Shown here in pieces: positions 16,405-26,109 of a DNA stretch of 64,000 nt (position 1 is the first letter of the stretch; every line of letters begins with the position of its first letter). The position numbers and the translations under genes were made by a program. The notes beneath the pieces are model-generated. The model saw nothing but the letters and a program-made list of their open reading frames with translations, did no database searches and was not told the origin of the DNA. Location: NCBI GenBank assembly GCA_047608075.1, contig JBLKRX010000006.1, positions 122,988 through 186,987 on the forward strand. Reading direction: 5' to 3'. This stretch comes from Ferdinandcohnia humi_A (GTDB taxonomy: Bacteria; Bacillota; Bacilli; Bacillales; Bacillaceae_L).

Positions 16405-19400
16405 ATGGAAGACATTACACTACAACAGAAAGAGCGTTTTAAAGTACTACTCCAGCAATTAGGGTTAACTGAAGATGCTGTCATGCTGCATTTTGAAAAT
16501 GCTGGAATTGAAAAATTAGTTATTGATAAAGAAAGGAAAGCATGGCATTTCTATTTTACATTTCAAAGAGTATTACCACCGGATATTATTCAACTATTCC
16601 AAACGCAGTTACGAACAAAGTTTTCACATATTGCTTTAGTTAGTTTTTCGTTAAGGGTGGATGAACAGCTTTTTTCAGAAGATATTGTTCAATCGTATTG
16701 GCCGCTTTGTTTGCAAGAAATAGATGGTATATCACCGCCAATTTTATCCTTGCTGCATAACCAAATTCCTTCTCAACAAGGCTTAAAATTACAAATAAGA
16801 ACAAGAAATGATACAGAATCTTTAACAATTAAGAAAAAATATGCCCAGATGATAACAGGAGTGTATCAATCATATGGGTTCCCACTGTTTCAAATTGAAA
16901 CTGTGGTTGAAGTCTCAAATGATGAATATGAAAAGTTTTTAGAGAAGAAACAGCAAGAGGATCAAGAAAAGGCTTTATTAGCCGTTGCCGACATGCAAAA
17001 GAAAGATAAAGAAAAAGAACAAGCTAACACAGTTAGCGGTCCTATTACGATTGGCTATACAATTAAAGATGATGAGGACTTTAAGGAGATAAGCTCCATC
17101 CTGGAAGAGGAACGTCGAATCGCCATCCAAGGTTATATATTTAACGCAGAAACAAAGGAATTAAGAAGTGGACGAACTCTTTTAACCTTTAAGATTACGG
17201 ATTATACGGATTCTATCCTAGTAAAAATGTTTTCTCGTGATAAAGAGGATGTACACCTACTCCAAGCAATCAAGAAGGGGATGTGGGTTAGGGTAAGAGG
17301 TAGTATCCAAAATGACACATTTGTTAGAGATTTAGTTATGCTAGCAAATGATATAAATGAAATACAGCCTAAGAACGAGAGAATAGACACTGCTCCAGAA
17401 GGAGAAAAACGTGTCGAATTGCACTTACATTCCCCAATGAGTCAAATGGATGCTGTTACATCTGTTAGTCAATTAGTAGCTCAAGCGAAAAAGTGGGGAC
17501 ACACCGCTATTGCTCTTACAGATCATGCTGTTGCACAGTCATTTCCAGAAGCTTATTCGGCTGGGAAAAAGAATGGAATCAAGATCATTTATGGATTAGA
17601 AGCGAATCTTGTAGATGATGGTGTTCCAATTGCCTACAATGAACAACATCGAAATCTTTCAGAAGACACTTTTGTTGTTTTTGACGTTGAAACAACAGGA
17701 CTATCGGCTGTATATAATACAATAATTGAATTAGCAGCTGTAAAGGTAAGAAATGGTGAAATTATTGATCGTTTTGAATCCTTTGCTAACCCGCATCACC
17801 CTCTAAGTGCAACAACGATTGAACTAACAGGTATTACAGATGACATGGTTAACACTGCTCCTGAGGTTCATGATGTTCTTATAAGATTTAAAGATTGGGT
17901 AGGAGATGCGGTGCTAGTAGCTCATAACGCGAGCTTCGATATGGGCTTCTTAAATGTTGGTTATAAAAAGGCTGGTCTTGATCCTGCATTTAATCCAGTT
18001 ATTGATACACTAGAATTAGCTAGATTTTTATATCCAGAATTAAAGAATCACCGATTAAATACGTTATGTAAGAAGTTTGACATTGAATTAACTCAGCATC
18101 ACCGTGCAATCTACGATGCGGAAGCAACTGGATATTTATTGCTAAAGCTATTAAAGGATGCTACTGAAAAAGGGATAGAATATCATAATCAGCTAAATGA
18201 TTATATGGGTCAGGGAGACGCCTTTAAACGCTCTAGACCATATCACATTACCTTACTTGCGCAAAATGATGTTGGATTAAAAAACTTATTTAAATTAATT
18301 TCAATCTCTCACTTGCATTATTTCTATCGTGTACCTCGAATTCCACGTTCGCAATTAATAAAGCATCGAGAAGGTATTTTAGTTGGATCTGCTTGTGATA
18401 AAGGCGAGGTTTTTGAAGGAATGATGCAAAAGTCGCCTGAAGAAGTAGAGTCAATTGCTCAATTCTATGATTATCTTGAAATTCAACCACCAGCTAACTA
18501 TAAGCATCTCCTTGAGTTAGAACTGGTTCAAAATGAAAGAGAATTAAAAGATATCATTAAAAATATTGTTGGTCTTGGAGAAAAATTAAACCTACCGGTT
18601 GTAGCTACTGGAAATGTTCATTATTTAAACCCAGAAGACCATATTTATCGAAAAATATTAGTAAAGTCTCAGGGGGGGGCGAATCCACTAAACCGCCACT
18701 CTTTACCTGAAGTACATTTTAGAACTACCAATGAAATGTTAGATTGCTTTTCCTTTTTAGAAAAGGAGAAGGCAAAGGAAGTTGTTGTAACCAACACCCA
18801 AAAAATTGCGGACTTAATTGGGGATGTAAAGCCTATCAAAGATGATTTATACACCCCTAAAATTGAGGGAGCAGAGGACGAAATTAGAGAAATGAGTTAT
18901 AAGATGGCTAGAGATATTTATGGCGACTCCCTACCGGAAATTGTCGAGAAAAGACTGGAAAAAGAGTTGACCAGTATCATTGGCCATGGATTTGCAGTTA
19001 TCTATCTTATCAGTCATAAGCTTGTAAAAAAGTCACTTGATGATGGATATTTAGTAGGTTCTCGTGGTTCAGTAGGTTCTTCATTAGTTGCAACGATGAC
19101 GGAGATTACAGAAGTAAACCCATTACCGCCTCATTATGTGTGCCCTGACTGTAAAAACTCGGAATTTTTTAATGACGGGTCGGTAGGATCAGGCTTTGAC
19201 TTACCAGATAAGGATTGTCCTGTATGTGGAGCTAAATACAAGAAAGACGGACATGATATTCCGTTCGAAACATTCCTTGGTTTTAAAGGAGATAAGGTAC
19301 CAGACATTGATTTGAACTTTTCCGGAGAGTATCAACCACGCGCCCACAACTATACGAAGGTATTGTTTGGTGAGGATTATGTATATCGTGCAGGAACTAT

Positions 19401-20721
19401 TGGTACTGTAGCTGAAAAAACAGCATATGGGTATGTAAAAGGCTATGCAAGTGATAATAATTTCACATTTAGGGGTGCTGAGACAGATAGATTAGTTGCA
19501 GGATGTACTGGGGTAAAAAGAACAACTGGTCAGCATCCAGGTGGAATAATCGTTGTACCTAATTATATGGATATTTTTGATTTTACTCCAATTCAGTTTC
19601 CTGCCGATGATTCAAGCTCAGAATGGAAAACAACTCACTTCGATTTCCATTCCATACATGATAATTTGTTAAAGCTTGATATCCTTGGACACGATGATCC
19701 AACTGTTATTCGTATGCTTCAGGATTTAAGTGGAATTGATCCTAAAACAATTCCTACCGACGATCCAGAAGTTATGAAAATCTTTAGTGGAACAGAATCA
19801 TTAGGTGTTACTGAAGAACAAATTATGTGTAAAACTGGTACCTTAGGGATTCCAGAGTTCGGAACGAAGTTCGTTAGACAAATGCTAGAGGATACAAAGC
19901 CAACAACCTTCTCCGAATTAGTTCAAATTTCAGGACTTTCACATGGAACGGATGTGTGGTTAGGTAATGCACAAGAACTTATTCATAATAATATTTGTAC
20001 CTTAAGTGAAGTTATTGGATGTCGTGATGATATTATGGTTTATTTAATCTATAAGGGTCTGGAACCATCCTTAGCGTTTAAGATTATGGAATCAGTTCGT
20101 AAAGGAAAAGGCTTATCAGATGAGTTTATTGAAGAAATGAAGAAGAATAATGTACCAGATTGGTATATCGATTCATGTTTAAAGATCAAATATATGTTCC
20201 CGAAGGCGCATGCTGCAGCATATGTTCTTATGGCTGTAAGGATTGCATATTTCAAGGTGCATTTACCACTTCTTTATTATGCGGCTTATTTTACAGTACG
20301 TGCAGATGATTTTGATATTGAAGCTATGGTTCGAGGATCTAGTACCATCCGAGCAAAAATGGAAGAAATCAATCTAAAAGGTTTGGATGCATCTACTAAA
20401 GAGAAAAACCTTTTAACGGTACTGGAGCTAGCCTTAGAAATGACAGAAAGAGGGTTCTCATTTAAAAAGGTAGACTTATATCGCTCTAGTGCAACAGAAT
20501 TTATTATTGACGGAAATTCATTGATACCACCATTTAATTCAATACCAGGACTAGGGACGAACGCAGCTTTAAATATTGTTAAGGCACGTGAGCAAGGTGA
20601 GTTCTTGTCTAAAGAAGACCTACAACAGAGAGGAAAGGTTTCAAAAACAATCCTCGAATTCTTAGATAACCATGGTTGTCTTGAATCTTTACCTGACCAA
20701 AACCAATTATCGTTGTTCTAA
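16405..20721 (+). CDS. polC: DNA polymerase III alpha subunit, PolC type
   Basis: PolC is the essential replicative polymerase of low-GC Gram-positive bacteria. The 1438-residue protein holds an N-terminal domain, an OB fold, a PHP domain (VELHLHSPMSQMDAVTS and LTDHAVA) split by the DEDDh proofreading exonuclease (FVVFDVETTGLSAVYNTIIE), a zinc-binding segment with two Cys-x2-Cys pairs near residues 912-938, the catalytic VPDIDLNFSGEYQ, and a C-terminal clamp-binding QLSLF. The ATG at 16405 follows AAGGGGGAACGAGG and gives the usual length. An unbroken run of eight G occurs at 18672-18679. Confidence 0.99.
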   Translation: MEDITLQQKERFKVLLQQLGLTEDAVMLHFENAGIEKLVIDKERKAWHFYFTFQRVLPPDIIQLFQTQLRTKFSHIALVSFSLRVDEQLFSEDIVQSYWPLCLQEIDGISPPILSLLHNQIPSQQGLKLQIRTRNDTESLTIKKKYAQMITGVYQSYGFPLFQIETVVEVSNDEYEKFLEKKQQEDQEKALLAVADMQKKDKEKEQANTVSGPITIGYTIKDDEDFKEISSILEEERRIAIQGYIFNAETKELRSGRTLLTFKITDYTDSILVKMFSRDKEDVHLLQAIKKGMWVRVRGSIQNDTFVRDLVMLANDINEIQPKNERIDTAPEGEKRVELHLHSPMSQMDAVTSVSQLVAQAKKWGHTAIALTDHAVAQSFPEAYSAGKKNGIKIIYGLEANLVDDGVPIAYNEQHRNLSEDTFVVFDVETTGLSAVYNTIIELAAVKVRNGEIIDRFESFANPHHPLSATTIELTGITDDMVNTAPEVHDVLIRFKDWVGDAVLVAHNASFDMGFLNVGYKKAGLDPAFNPVIDTLELARFLYPELKNHRLNTLCKKFDIELTQHHRAIYDAEATGYLLLKLLKDATEKGIEYHNQLNDYMGQGDAFKRSRPYHITLLAQNDVGLKNLFKLISISHLHYFYRVPRIPRSQLIKHREGILVGSACDKGEVFEGMMQKSPEEVESIAQFYDYLEIQPPANYKHLLELELVQNERELKDIIKNIVGLGEKLNLPVVATGNVHYLNPEDHIYRKILVKSQGGANPLNRHSLPEVHFRTTNEMLDCFSFLEKEKAKEVVVTNTQKIADLIGDVKPIKDDLYTPKIEGAEDEIREMSYKMARDIYGDSLPEIVEKRLEKELTSIIGHGFAVIYLISHKLVKKSLDDGYLVGSRGSVGSSLVATMTEITEVNPLPPHYVCPDCKNSEFFNDGSVGSGFDLPDKDCPVCGAKYKKDGHDIPFETFLGFKGDKVPDIDLNFSGEYQPRAHNYTKVLFGEDYVYRAGTIGTVAEKTAYGYVKGYASDNNFTFRGAETDRLVAGCTGVKRTTGQHPGGIIVVPNYMDIFDFTPIQFPADDSSSEWKTTHFDFHSIHDNLLKLDILGHDDPTVIRMLQDLSGIDPKTIPTDDPEVMKIFSGTESLGVTEEQIMCKTGTLGIPEFGTKFVRQMLEDTKPTTFSELVQISGLSHGTDVWLGNAQELIHNNICTLSEVIGCRDDIMVYLIYKGLEPSLAFKIMESVRKGKGLSDEFIEEMKKNNVPDWYIDSCLKIKYMFPKAHAAAYVLMAVRIAYFKVHLPLLYYAAYFTVRADDFDIEAMVRGSSTIRAKMEEINLKGLDASTKEKNLLTVLELALEMTERGFSFKKVDLYRSSATEFIIDGNSLIPPFNSIPGLGTNAALNIVKAREQGEFLSKEDLQQRGKVSKTILEFLDNHGCLESLPDQNQLSLF

Positions 20722-20733
20722 GTTTCATAACAG

Positions 20734-20888
20734 GATGTTCAAAAAGTCCGGTGAAAATGACACATCGAATATCTTCGTTGGCTAGCTTTAACGTTCCTCA
20801 CGTATTAATTGAATACGTTCCGGTACTCAAAGCTTCGCCGCCTTGAACTTCTCGGTCCTATTCATCCTCCTTTTTGAACAAGCACTAT
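20734..20888 (+). repeat. Dispersed intergenic repeat, family A copy 2
   Basis: The left end GATGTTCAAAAAGTCCGGTG and the right end (reverse complement TTGTTCAAAAAGGAGGATGA) are inverted repeats. The interior matches the copy at 1061 but lacks its CAGGACGTG insertion. It begins 13 bases after the polC stop and ends 25 bases before the rimP promoter. Confidence 0.88.
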
Positions 20889-20912
20889 AAGTACAAGTTG
20901 TTTCTTTTTTGT

Positions 20913-20941
20913 TTGCATAAAAATAACGATTATGTTATAGT
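20913..20941 (+). promoter_or_regulatory. Probable SigA promoter of the rimP-nusA-infB operon
   Basis: TTGCAT at 20913-20918 and TATAGT at 20936-20941 are separated by 17 bases. About 205 bases of leader separate it from rimP. Confidence 0.65.
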
Positions 20942-20972
20942 TTTTATGGAAAGGCTATGTATATTAATGGTA

Positions 20973-20996
20973 AAAGAGTGGGGCATCCCACTCTTT
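20973..20996 (+). promoter_or_regulatory. First hairpin of the rimP operon leader
   Basis: AAAGAGTGGG pairs perfectly with CCCACTCTTT around GCAT, followed by ATTATTT. It lies about 25 bases after the expected transcription start and could be a pause, attenuator or 5'-stabilising hairpin. Confidence 0.5.
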
Positions 20997-21070
20997 ATTA
21001 TTTGGCTGAGGCTGAACTTGTGTAACAACTTAGATTTAGATGGAACTTTCTCTATATTTTCCAACTGCCT

Positions 21071-21096
21071 CCCTGCTATTATAGCAGGGTGTTTTT
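21071..21096 (+). terminator. Terminator-like hairpin in the rimP leader (candidate attenuator)
   Basis: CCCTGCT pairs with AGCAGGG around ATTAT and is followed by TGTTTTT. It lies 60 bases before rimP and downstream of the apparent promoter, so it may control entry into the operon rather than end polC. Confidence 0.6.
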
Positions 21097-21155
21097 ACAC
21101 TACTTAGGAAACAATATGTATAACAATATTCCTTATTGAGCTAAGGAGGAAAGAC

Positions 21156-21629
21156 ATGAGCAAAAAGGTAACACAAGTAGTAGAAGAATTAGTGATACCT
21201 ATTTTAACTGATTTACAAATGGAGTTAGTTGATGTTGAATACGTCAAAGAAGGAAAAGACTGGTTCCTTCGAGTGTTTATCGACTCTGAAAAAGGAGTAG
21301 ATATCGAAGATTGTGGAACGGTCAGCGAAAAATTAAGTGAGAAGCTTGATGAAGTAGACCCTATTCCTTACAACTATTTTCTTGAGGTGTCATCACCGGG
21401 TGCTGAACGTCCTTTAAAGAAAGATAGTGATTTCCAAAAAGCTATTGGAAAGCAAGTATATGTAAAAACCTACGAGCCTATCGATGGTGAAAAAATATTC
21501 GAAGGTGAGTTAACTTCATTTGATGGTAGTACAGTAACAATTGATATTATGATTAAAACACGGAAAAAGACAATTGAAATTCCGTATGAAAAAATTGCAA
21601 ATGCAAGACTGGCTATTACATTTCATTAA
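21156..21629 (+). CDS. rimP: Ribosome maturation factor RimP
   Basis: RimP helps assemble the 30S subunit. The 157-residue protein has the N-terminal alpha-beta domain (LVDVEYVKEGKDWFLRVFID, GVDIEDCGTVSEKLSEKLD), the link YFLEVSSPGAERPLKKDSDF and the C-terminal SH3-like barrel. The ATG follows CTAAGGAGGAAAGAC. It is the first gene of the conserved rimP-nusA-ylxR-ylxQ-infB operon and is preceded by a long structured leader. Confidence 0.97.
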   Translation: MSKKVTQVVEELVIPILTDLQMELVDVEYVKEGKDWFLRVFIDSEKGVDIEDCGTVSEKLSEKLDEVDPIPYNYFLEVSSPGAERPLKKDSDFQKAIGKQVYVKTYEPIDGEKIFEGELTSFDGSTVTIDIMIKTRKKTIEIPYEKIANARLAITFH

Positions 21630-21668
21630 TAAGCTTTGTATGAAGATTAAAGGGGGATTAGAAATCTA

Positions 21669-22805
21669 ATGAGTAGTGAATTATTGGATGCCTTGACATT
21701 GCTCGAGAAAGAAAAAGGCATTAGTAAAGATGTCATTATTGAGGCAATCGAAGCAGCACTTATTTCTGCGTATAAGCGTAATTTTAATCAGGCTCAAAAT
21801 GTAAGAGTTGATTTAAATTTAGCAAATGGTTCAATGCGCGTTTTTGCTCGAAAGGATGTAGTTGAAGAAGTATTTGACCCTCGATTAGAAATTTCAGTAG
21901 ACGAAGCGAGGACAATTAATCCAAACTATCAGGTGGAAGATGTAGTTGAAATCGAAGTAACACCGAAGGATTTTGGGAGAATTGCTGCACAAACTGCAAA
22001 ACAAGTAGTTACGCAACGTGTTAGAGAAGCTGAAAGAGGCGTTATTTATACTGAATTTATTGATCGTGAAGAGGATATCATGACGGGAATTGTTCAGCGC
22101 TTGGATTCTAAGTTTATTTATGTAAGCTTAGGAAAAATTGAAGCATTGCTTCCGGTTAATGAACAAATGCCAAATGAGCAATACAAGCCACATGATCGTA
22201 TAAAAGTCTACATAACGAAGGTTGAGAGAACAACAAAAGGTCCACAAATCTTTGTTTCTAGAACTCATCCTGGATTACTAAAACGTTTATTTGAAATCGA
22301 AGTTCCTGAAATATACGACGGAACTGTTGAAATAAAATCCGTAGCCAGAGAGGCTGGAGATCGTTCTAAGATTTCTGTACATTCCGATAATCCAGAGGTG
22401 GATCCAGTAGGATCATGTGTTGGGCCAAAAGGACAACGCGTGCAAGCAATTGTTAATGAATTAAAAGGGGAAAAAATTGATATTGTAAAGTGGTCTGAAG
22501 ATCCTGTTGTATTTGTTGCAAATGCATTAAGTCCTTCGAAAGTACTTGATGTCATTGTAAACGAAGAAGAAAAGGCAACCACTGTAGTTGTTCCAGATTA
22601 TCAATTATCCCTTGCAATTGGTAAACGTGGGCAAAATGCACGTTTAGCGGCAAAGCTTACTGGATGGAAAATCGATATCAAGAGTCAATCGGAAGCCGAA
22701 CAATCAGGAATCTTTCCTAGAGAAGGTTTTGCGTTGTTTGATGACCATCAAGAACAAGAACATGAGGACGAAGCATTCGATTTACATTCTGAAGAAATCG
22801 AGTGA
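21669..22805 (+). CDS. nusA: Transcription termination/antitermination factor NusA
   Basis: NusA binds RNA polymerase and modulates pausing, termination and antitermination. The 378-residue protein has the N-terminal polymerase-binding domain, an S1 domain (about 135-200, IMTGIVQRLDSKFIYVSLGK), and two KH domains (VGSCVGPKGQRVQAIVNELK and LAIGKRGQNARLAAKLTGWK). It lacks the extra C-terminal acidic repeats of the E. coli protein, as usual in Bacillus, and ends with a short acidic tail. Confidence 0.98.
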   Translation: MSSELLDALTLLEKEKGISKDVIIEAIEAALISAYKRNFNQAQNVRVDLNLANGSMRVFARKDVVEEVFDPRLEISVDEARTINPNYQVEDVVEIEVTPKDFGRIAAQTAKQVVTQRVREAERGVIYTEFIDREEDIMTGIVQRLDSKFIYVSLGKIEALLPVNEQMPNEQYKPHDRIKVYITKVERTTKGPQIFVSRTHPGLLKRLFEIEVPEIYDGTVEIKSVAREAGDRSKISVHSDNPEVDPVGSCVGPKGQRVQAIVNELKGEKIDIVKWSEDPVVFVANALSPSKVLDVIVNEEEKATTVVVPDYQLSLAIGKRGQNARLAAKLTGWKIDIKSQSEAEQSGIFPREGFALFDDHQEQEHEDEAFDLHSEEIE

Positions 22806-22816
22806 GGTGACTAGAA

Positions 22817-23095
22817 ATGGTAGGAAATAAAAAAATACCATTACGAAAATGTGTTGCAACTGGAGAAATGAAACCGAAAAAAGAACTCGTTAGGATTGTT
22901 CGTTCAAAGGAAGGTGAGGTTTTTATTGACCTTACCGGAAAAAAATCTGGACGCGGTGCGTACCTTAGTAAAGACAAGGAATGTATTTTATTAGCAAAGA
23001 AAAAGAACATTCTTGCGAATCAACTGAAGGCTCAAATAGATGATTCCATTTATGAGGAATTACTTCAATTGGTAGATAAGGAGAAACATTCGTAG
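22817..23095 (+). CDS. ylxR: YlxR family RNA-binding protein (RnpM)
   Basis: The 92-residue basic protein has the family motifs RKCVATGEMKPKKELVRIVR and DLTGKKSGRGAYLSKDKEC. YlxR has been described as a nucleic-acid-binding protein that interacts with RNase P (RnpM); I rely on family knowledge for this. It lies 11 bases after nusA and one base before ylxQ, in the conserved operon. Confidence 0.95.
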   Translation: MVGNKKIPLRKCVATGEMKPKKELVRIVRSKEGEVFIDLTGKKSGRGAYLSKDKECILLAKKKNILANQLKAQIDDSIYEELLQLVDKEKHS

Positions 23096-23096
23096 A

Positions 23097-23402
23097 ATGG
23101 ATAAAAAAAACGGATGGATATCGTTATTAGGTCTTGCCAATCGAGCAAGAAAGGTTATTTCAGGTGAAGAACTAGTGGTTAAGGAAATACGTAATGGAAA
23201 TGCGAAATTAGTTCTATTGTCTGAAGATGCATCAGCAAACACTGCCAAGAAAATTAATGATAAAAGCACGTATTATAAAGTTCAACTACGTTCTGTTAGT
23301 GACCGTTATACTCTAGGGCATGCAATTGGGAAAGATGCTAGAGTGGTTGTCGCGATTACAGACAGTGGGTTTGCAAAAAAGATCAGTCACTTGCTCGATT
23401 AA
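23097..23402 (+). CDS. ylxQ: YlxQ, L7Ae-family K-turn binding protein
   Basis: The 101-residue protein is a bacterial L7Ae/L30e homologue: LLGLANRARKVISGEELVVK at the N-terminus, KLVLLSEDASANTAKKINDK, and LGHAIGKDARVVVAITDSGF. B. subtilis YlxQ binds K-turn RNA, but its biological target is not settled. It follows ylxR by one base and precedes infB by 19 bases. Confidence 0.95.
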   Translation: MDKKNGWISLLGLANRARKVISGEELVVKEIRNGNAKLVLLSEDASANTAKKINDKSTYYKVQLRSVSDRYTLGHAIGKDARVVVAITDSGFAKKISHLLD

Positions 23403-23421
23403 CATATTTGGGGGTGAACAT

Positions 23422-25608
23422 ATGAGTAGAATGCGTGTATACGAATATGCAAAAAAACAAAATATCTCAAGCAAGGAAGTTATTTCTAAGCTTAAAGAGA
23501 TGGACATCGAGGTAAAAAATCATATGGCAACAATAGAGGGAGATATAATTAAAGAGTTGGATAAATCATATACAAAGTCTGAGCCTAGTAAGCCAGCAAA
23601 TGAACAGAAAAAAGACTTCAAACCAAAAGCTCCTATCGTATCCGATGACGATACAGATACAGAAGCAATTAATAAAAAGGAATTAAAAAAGAAACCTGCA
23701 CCTCCAAAAAATCGTGATGGTAAAAAGTCCGAAAATGAAGGGCAGAAGAAGGTATTCCAATCAAATTCGGGTAAGAAAAATAAGAATAAACAAAAGGGAA
23801 ATAATCGTCCAAATCATCAACATCAACCAGTACAACCAAAGCCTGAGAAAAAGCTTCCTGAAAAAATTACATTTATTGGTTCAATGACTGTTGGGGAATT
23901 AGCTAAAAAGCTAGGCAAAGAACCTTCAGAAATTATTAAGAAACTATTTATGCTAGGCGTAATGGCAACTATTAACCAAGAGCTTGATAAGGATTCTATC
24001 GAGCTAATTGCTTCTGAATATGGTGTGGAAGTTGAAGAAGAAATTGTATTTGATGTAACTGAGTTTGAACAATATGTAGAAGAAGATAGAGAGGAAGACT
24101 TAGTAGAAAGACCTTCTATCGTAACAATCATGGGACACGTTGACCATGGTAAAACTACACTTCTAGATTCAATCCGCCATACAAAGGTAACAGCTGGAGA
24201 GGCTGGCGGTATCACTCAGCATATTGGAGCATACCAGGTTGTTGAAAATGGGAAAAAAATTACCTTCTTAGATACTCCAGGGCATGCTGCATTTACAACA
24301 ATGCGTGCTCGTGGTGCACAGGTGACAGATATTACAGTTCTTGTTGTTGCAGCTGATGATGGTGTAATGCCACAAACAGTCGAGGCAATTAACCATGCAA
24401 AGGCAGCAGAAGTACCAATTATTGTTGCTGTGAATAAAATGGATAAACCAACTGCAAATCCTGATCGTGTAATGCAAGAACTTACTGAACATGGATTAAT
24501 CCCTGAGGCTTGGGGTGGAGATACAATTTTTGTTCCACTATCTGCTCTAACTGGAGATGGTATTGATAATCTGCTTGAAATGATACTTCTAGTAGGTGAG
24601 GTAGAGGAGTACAAAGCAAATCCAAAAAGAAGAGCAACTGGAACAGTTATTGAAGCACAGCTTGATAAAGGTAGAGGTTCTGTTGCTACACTTTTAGTAC
24701 AGAACGGTACATTACGAGTAGGCGATCCAATTGTTGTAGGAAACACCTATGGTCGAGTACGTGCAATGGTTAATGATGTAGGGCGTCGTGTAAAGGAAGC
24801 TGGACCATCAACTCCAGTTGAGATTACTGGTTTAAATGATGTACCACAAGCTGGTGACCAGTTTGTCGTATTTGAAGATGAGAAGAAAGCGCGTCAGGTT
24901 GGGGAAGCTAGAGCTCAAAAGCAGTTAGTTGAACAACGTGGCGACAGAGCAAAAGTTAGTCTTGAAGATTTATTTGAACAAATCAAACAAGGTGAAATGA
25001 AAGAAATTAACTTAATTGTGAAGGCTGACGTACAAGGTTCAGTTGAAGCAATGGCTGCTTCTCTACAAAAAATTGATGTAGAAGGAGTTAAGGTTAAAAT
25101 CATTCATACAGGTGTTGGGGCTATAACTGAGTCTGATATTTCTCTTGCTTCTGCATCAAATGCAATTGTAATTGGATTTAACGTACGACCTGATGTAAAT
25201 GCAAAACGAGCAGCTGATGCTGAAAATATTGATATCCGTCTACATCGTATTATCTATAAGGTAATTGAAGAGATAGAGTCAGCAATGAAAGGTATGCTGG
25301 ATCCTGAATATGAAGAAAAAGTAATTGGGCAGGCAGAAGTACGAACAACTTTCAAAGTATCTAAGATCGGAACTATTGCAGGTTGTTATGTTACAGATGG
25401 TAAGATTACACGTGATAGTGGAGTCCGCCTCATCCGTGATGGTGTAGTTATTTTTGAAGGTGAAATTGATACACTTAAGCGTTTTAAGGATGATGTGAAG
25501 GAAGTTGCTCAGAACTATGAATGTGGTATAACGATTGCGAAATTTAACGATATTAAAGAAGGAGACATCATTGAAGCATTTGTCATGCAAGAAGTTGATC
25601 GTAAGTGA
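23422..25608 (+). CDS. infB: Translation initiation factor IF-2
   Basis: IF-2 is the GTPase that places fMet-tRNA on the 30S subunit. The 728-residue protein has the IF2 N-terminal domain (RMRVYEYAKKQNISSKEVI), a charged low-complexity linker (about residues 60-150), a second N-terminal helical domain (MTVGELAKKLGKEPSEIIKK), and the G domain with GHVDHGKT (238-245), DTPGHAAF, NKMD and SALTG. The ATG at 23422 follows TTGGGGGTGAACAT; the frame is open further upstream within ylxQ, which is out of frame. Confidence 0.98.
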   Translation: MSRMRVYEYAKKQNISSKEVISKLKEMDIEVKNHMATIEGDIIKELDKSYTKSEPSKPANEQKKDFKPKAPIVSDDDTDTEAINKKELKKKPAPPKNRDGKKSENEGQKKVFQSNSGKKNKNKQKGNNRPNHQHQPVQPKPEKKLPEKITFIGSMTVGELAKKLGKEPSEIIKKLFMLGVMATINQELDKDSIELIASEYGVEVEEEIVFDVTEFEQYVEEDREEDLVERPSIVTIMGHVDHGKTTLLDSIRHTKVTAGEAGGITQHIGAYQVVENGKKITFLDTPGHAAFTTMRARGAQVTDITVLVVAADDGVMPQTVEAINHAKAAEVPIIVAVNKMDKPTANPDRVMQELTEHGLIPEAWGGDTIFVPLSALTGDGIDNLLEMILLVGEVEEYKANPKRRATGTVIEAQLDKGRGSVATLLVQNGTLRVGDPIVVGNTYGRVRAMVNDVGRRVKEAGPSTPVEITGLNDVPQAGDQFVVFEDEKKARQVGEARAQKQLVEQRGDRAKVSLEDLFEQIKQGEMKEINLIVKADVQGSVEAMAASLQKIDVEGVKVKIIHTGVGAITESDISLASASNAIVIGFNVRPDVNAKRAADAENIDIRLHRIIYKVIEEIESAMKGMLDPEYEEKVIGQAEVRTTFKVSKIGTIAGCYVTDGKITRDSGVRLIRDGVVIFEGEIDTLKRFKDDVKEVAQNYECGITIAKFNDIKEGDIIEAFVMQEVDRK

Positions 25609-25883
25609 TCGGCTATGCTGAATGTGAATGTATAATATATGATGCCAATTCCTTAAAAGAAAAACGAGCAGTTTTACAGAGTGTTATAACGCGACTTAAG
25701 CAAAGGTTTAATATATCTGTTGCTGAGGTAGACTATCAGGATACATGGCAGAGAACGAAAATCGCCATTGTAACAGTATCATCGAGTCGCCGGCAATCAG
25801 AACTAGAACTAAACAATGCTCTAAATTTTATCGATTCGTTTCCTGAGCTAGATAGAACAATAACAGAATATGAATGGCTATAA
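25605..25883 (+). CDS. ylxP: YlxP family protein (DUF503)
   Basis: The 92-residue DUF503 protein starts at a GTG that overlaps the infB stop by four bases, so translation is coupled. The pattern SLKEKRAVLQSVITRLKQRF then NISVAEVDYQDTWQRTKIAI then VTVSSSRRQSELELN is typical. B. subtilis YlxP sits at the same place and is thought to assist ribosome assembly; evidence is limited. Confidence 0.93.
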   Translation: MIGYAECECIIYDANSLKEKRAVLQSVITRLKQRFNISVAEVDYQDTWQRTKIAIVTVSSSRRQSELELNNALNFIDSFPELDRTITEYEWL

Positions 25884-26109
25884 GCAAATTGTTGGCTCCT
25901 CAATGAATAGGATAAAATTATTAAGGGCACATAACAACAATGTTGGATATTGTTTTCTGTTCTATCCTTTGGTGAAGGAAAGGTATAGTCCTACAAGCTA
26001 AATGTTTATTATTGGCTTCTTCAATAAGAAGAAGGAAGTTCACTAGTTTTAACAGGATATAAACAGCGTGTTAAACTTTTACTTACGTTGCAAAACGAGG
26101 TGATGACAA

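Noticed and set aside
20874..21107. A 77-codon open frame between polC and rimP
   Set aside because: It runs through the repeat end, the promoter and both leader hairpins, has no ribosome site and no protein-like pattern.
24216..24746. A 176-codon minus-strand frame inside infB
   Set aside because: It is a shadow of the conserved IF-2 G domain on the other strand.
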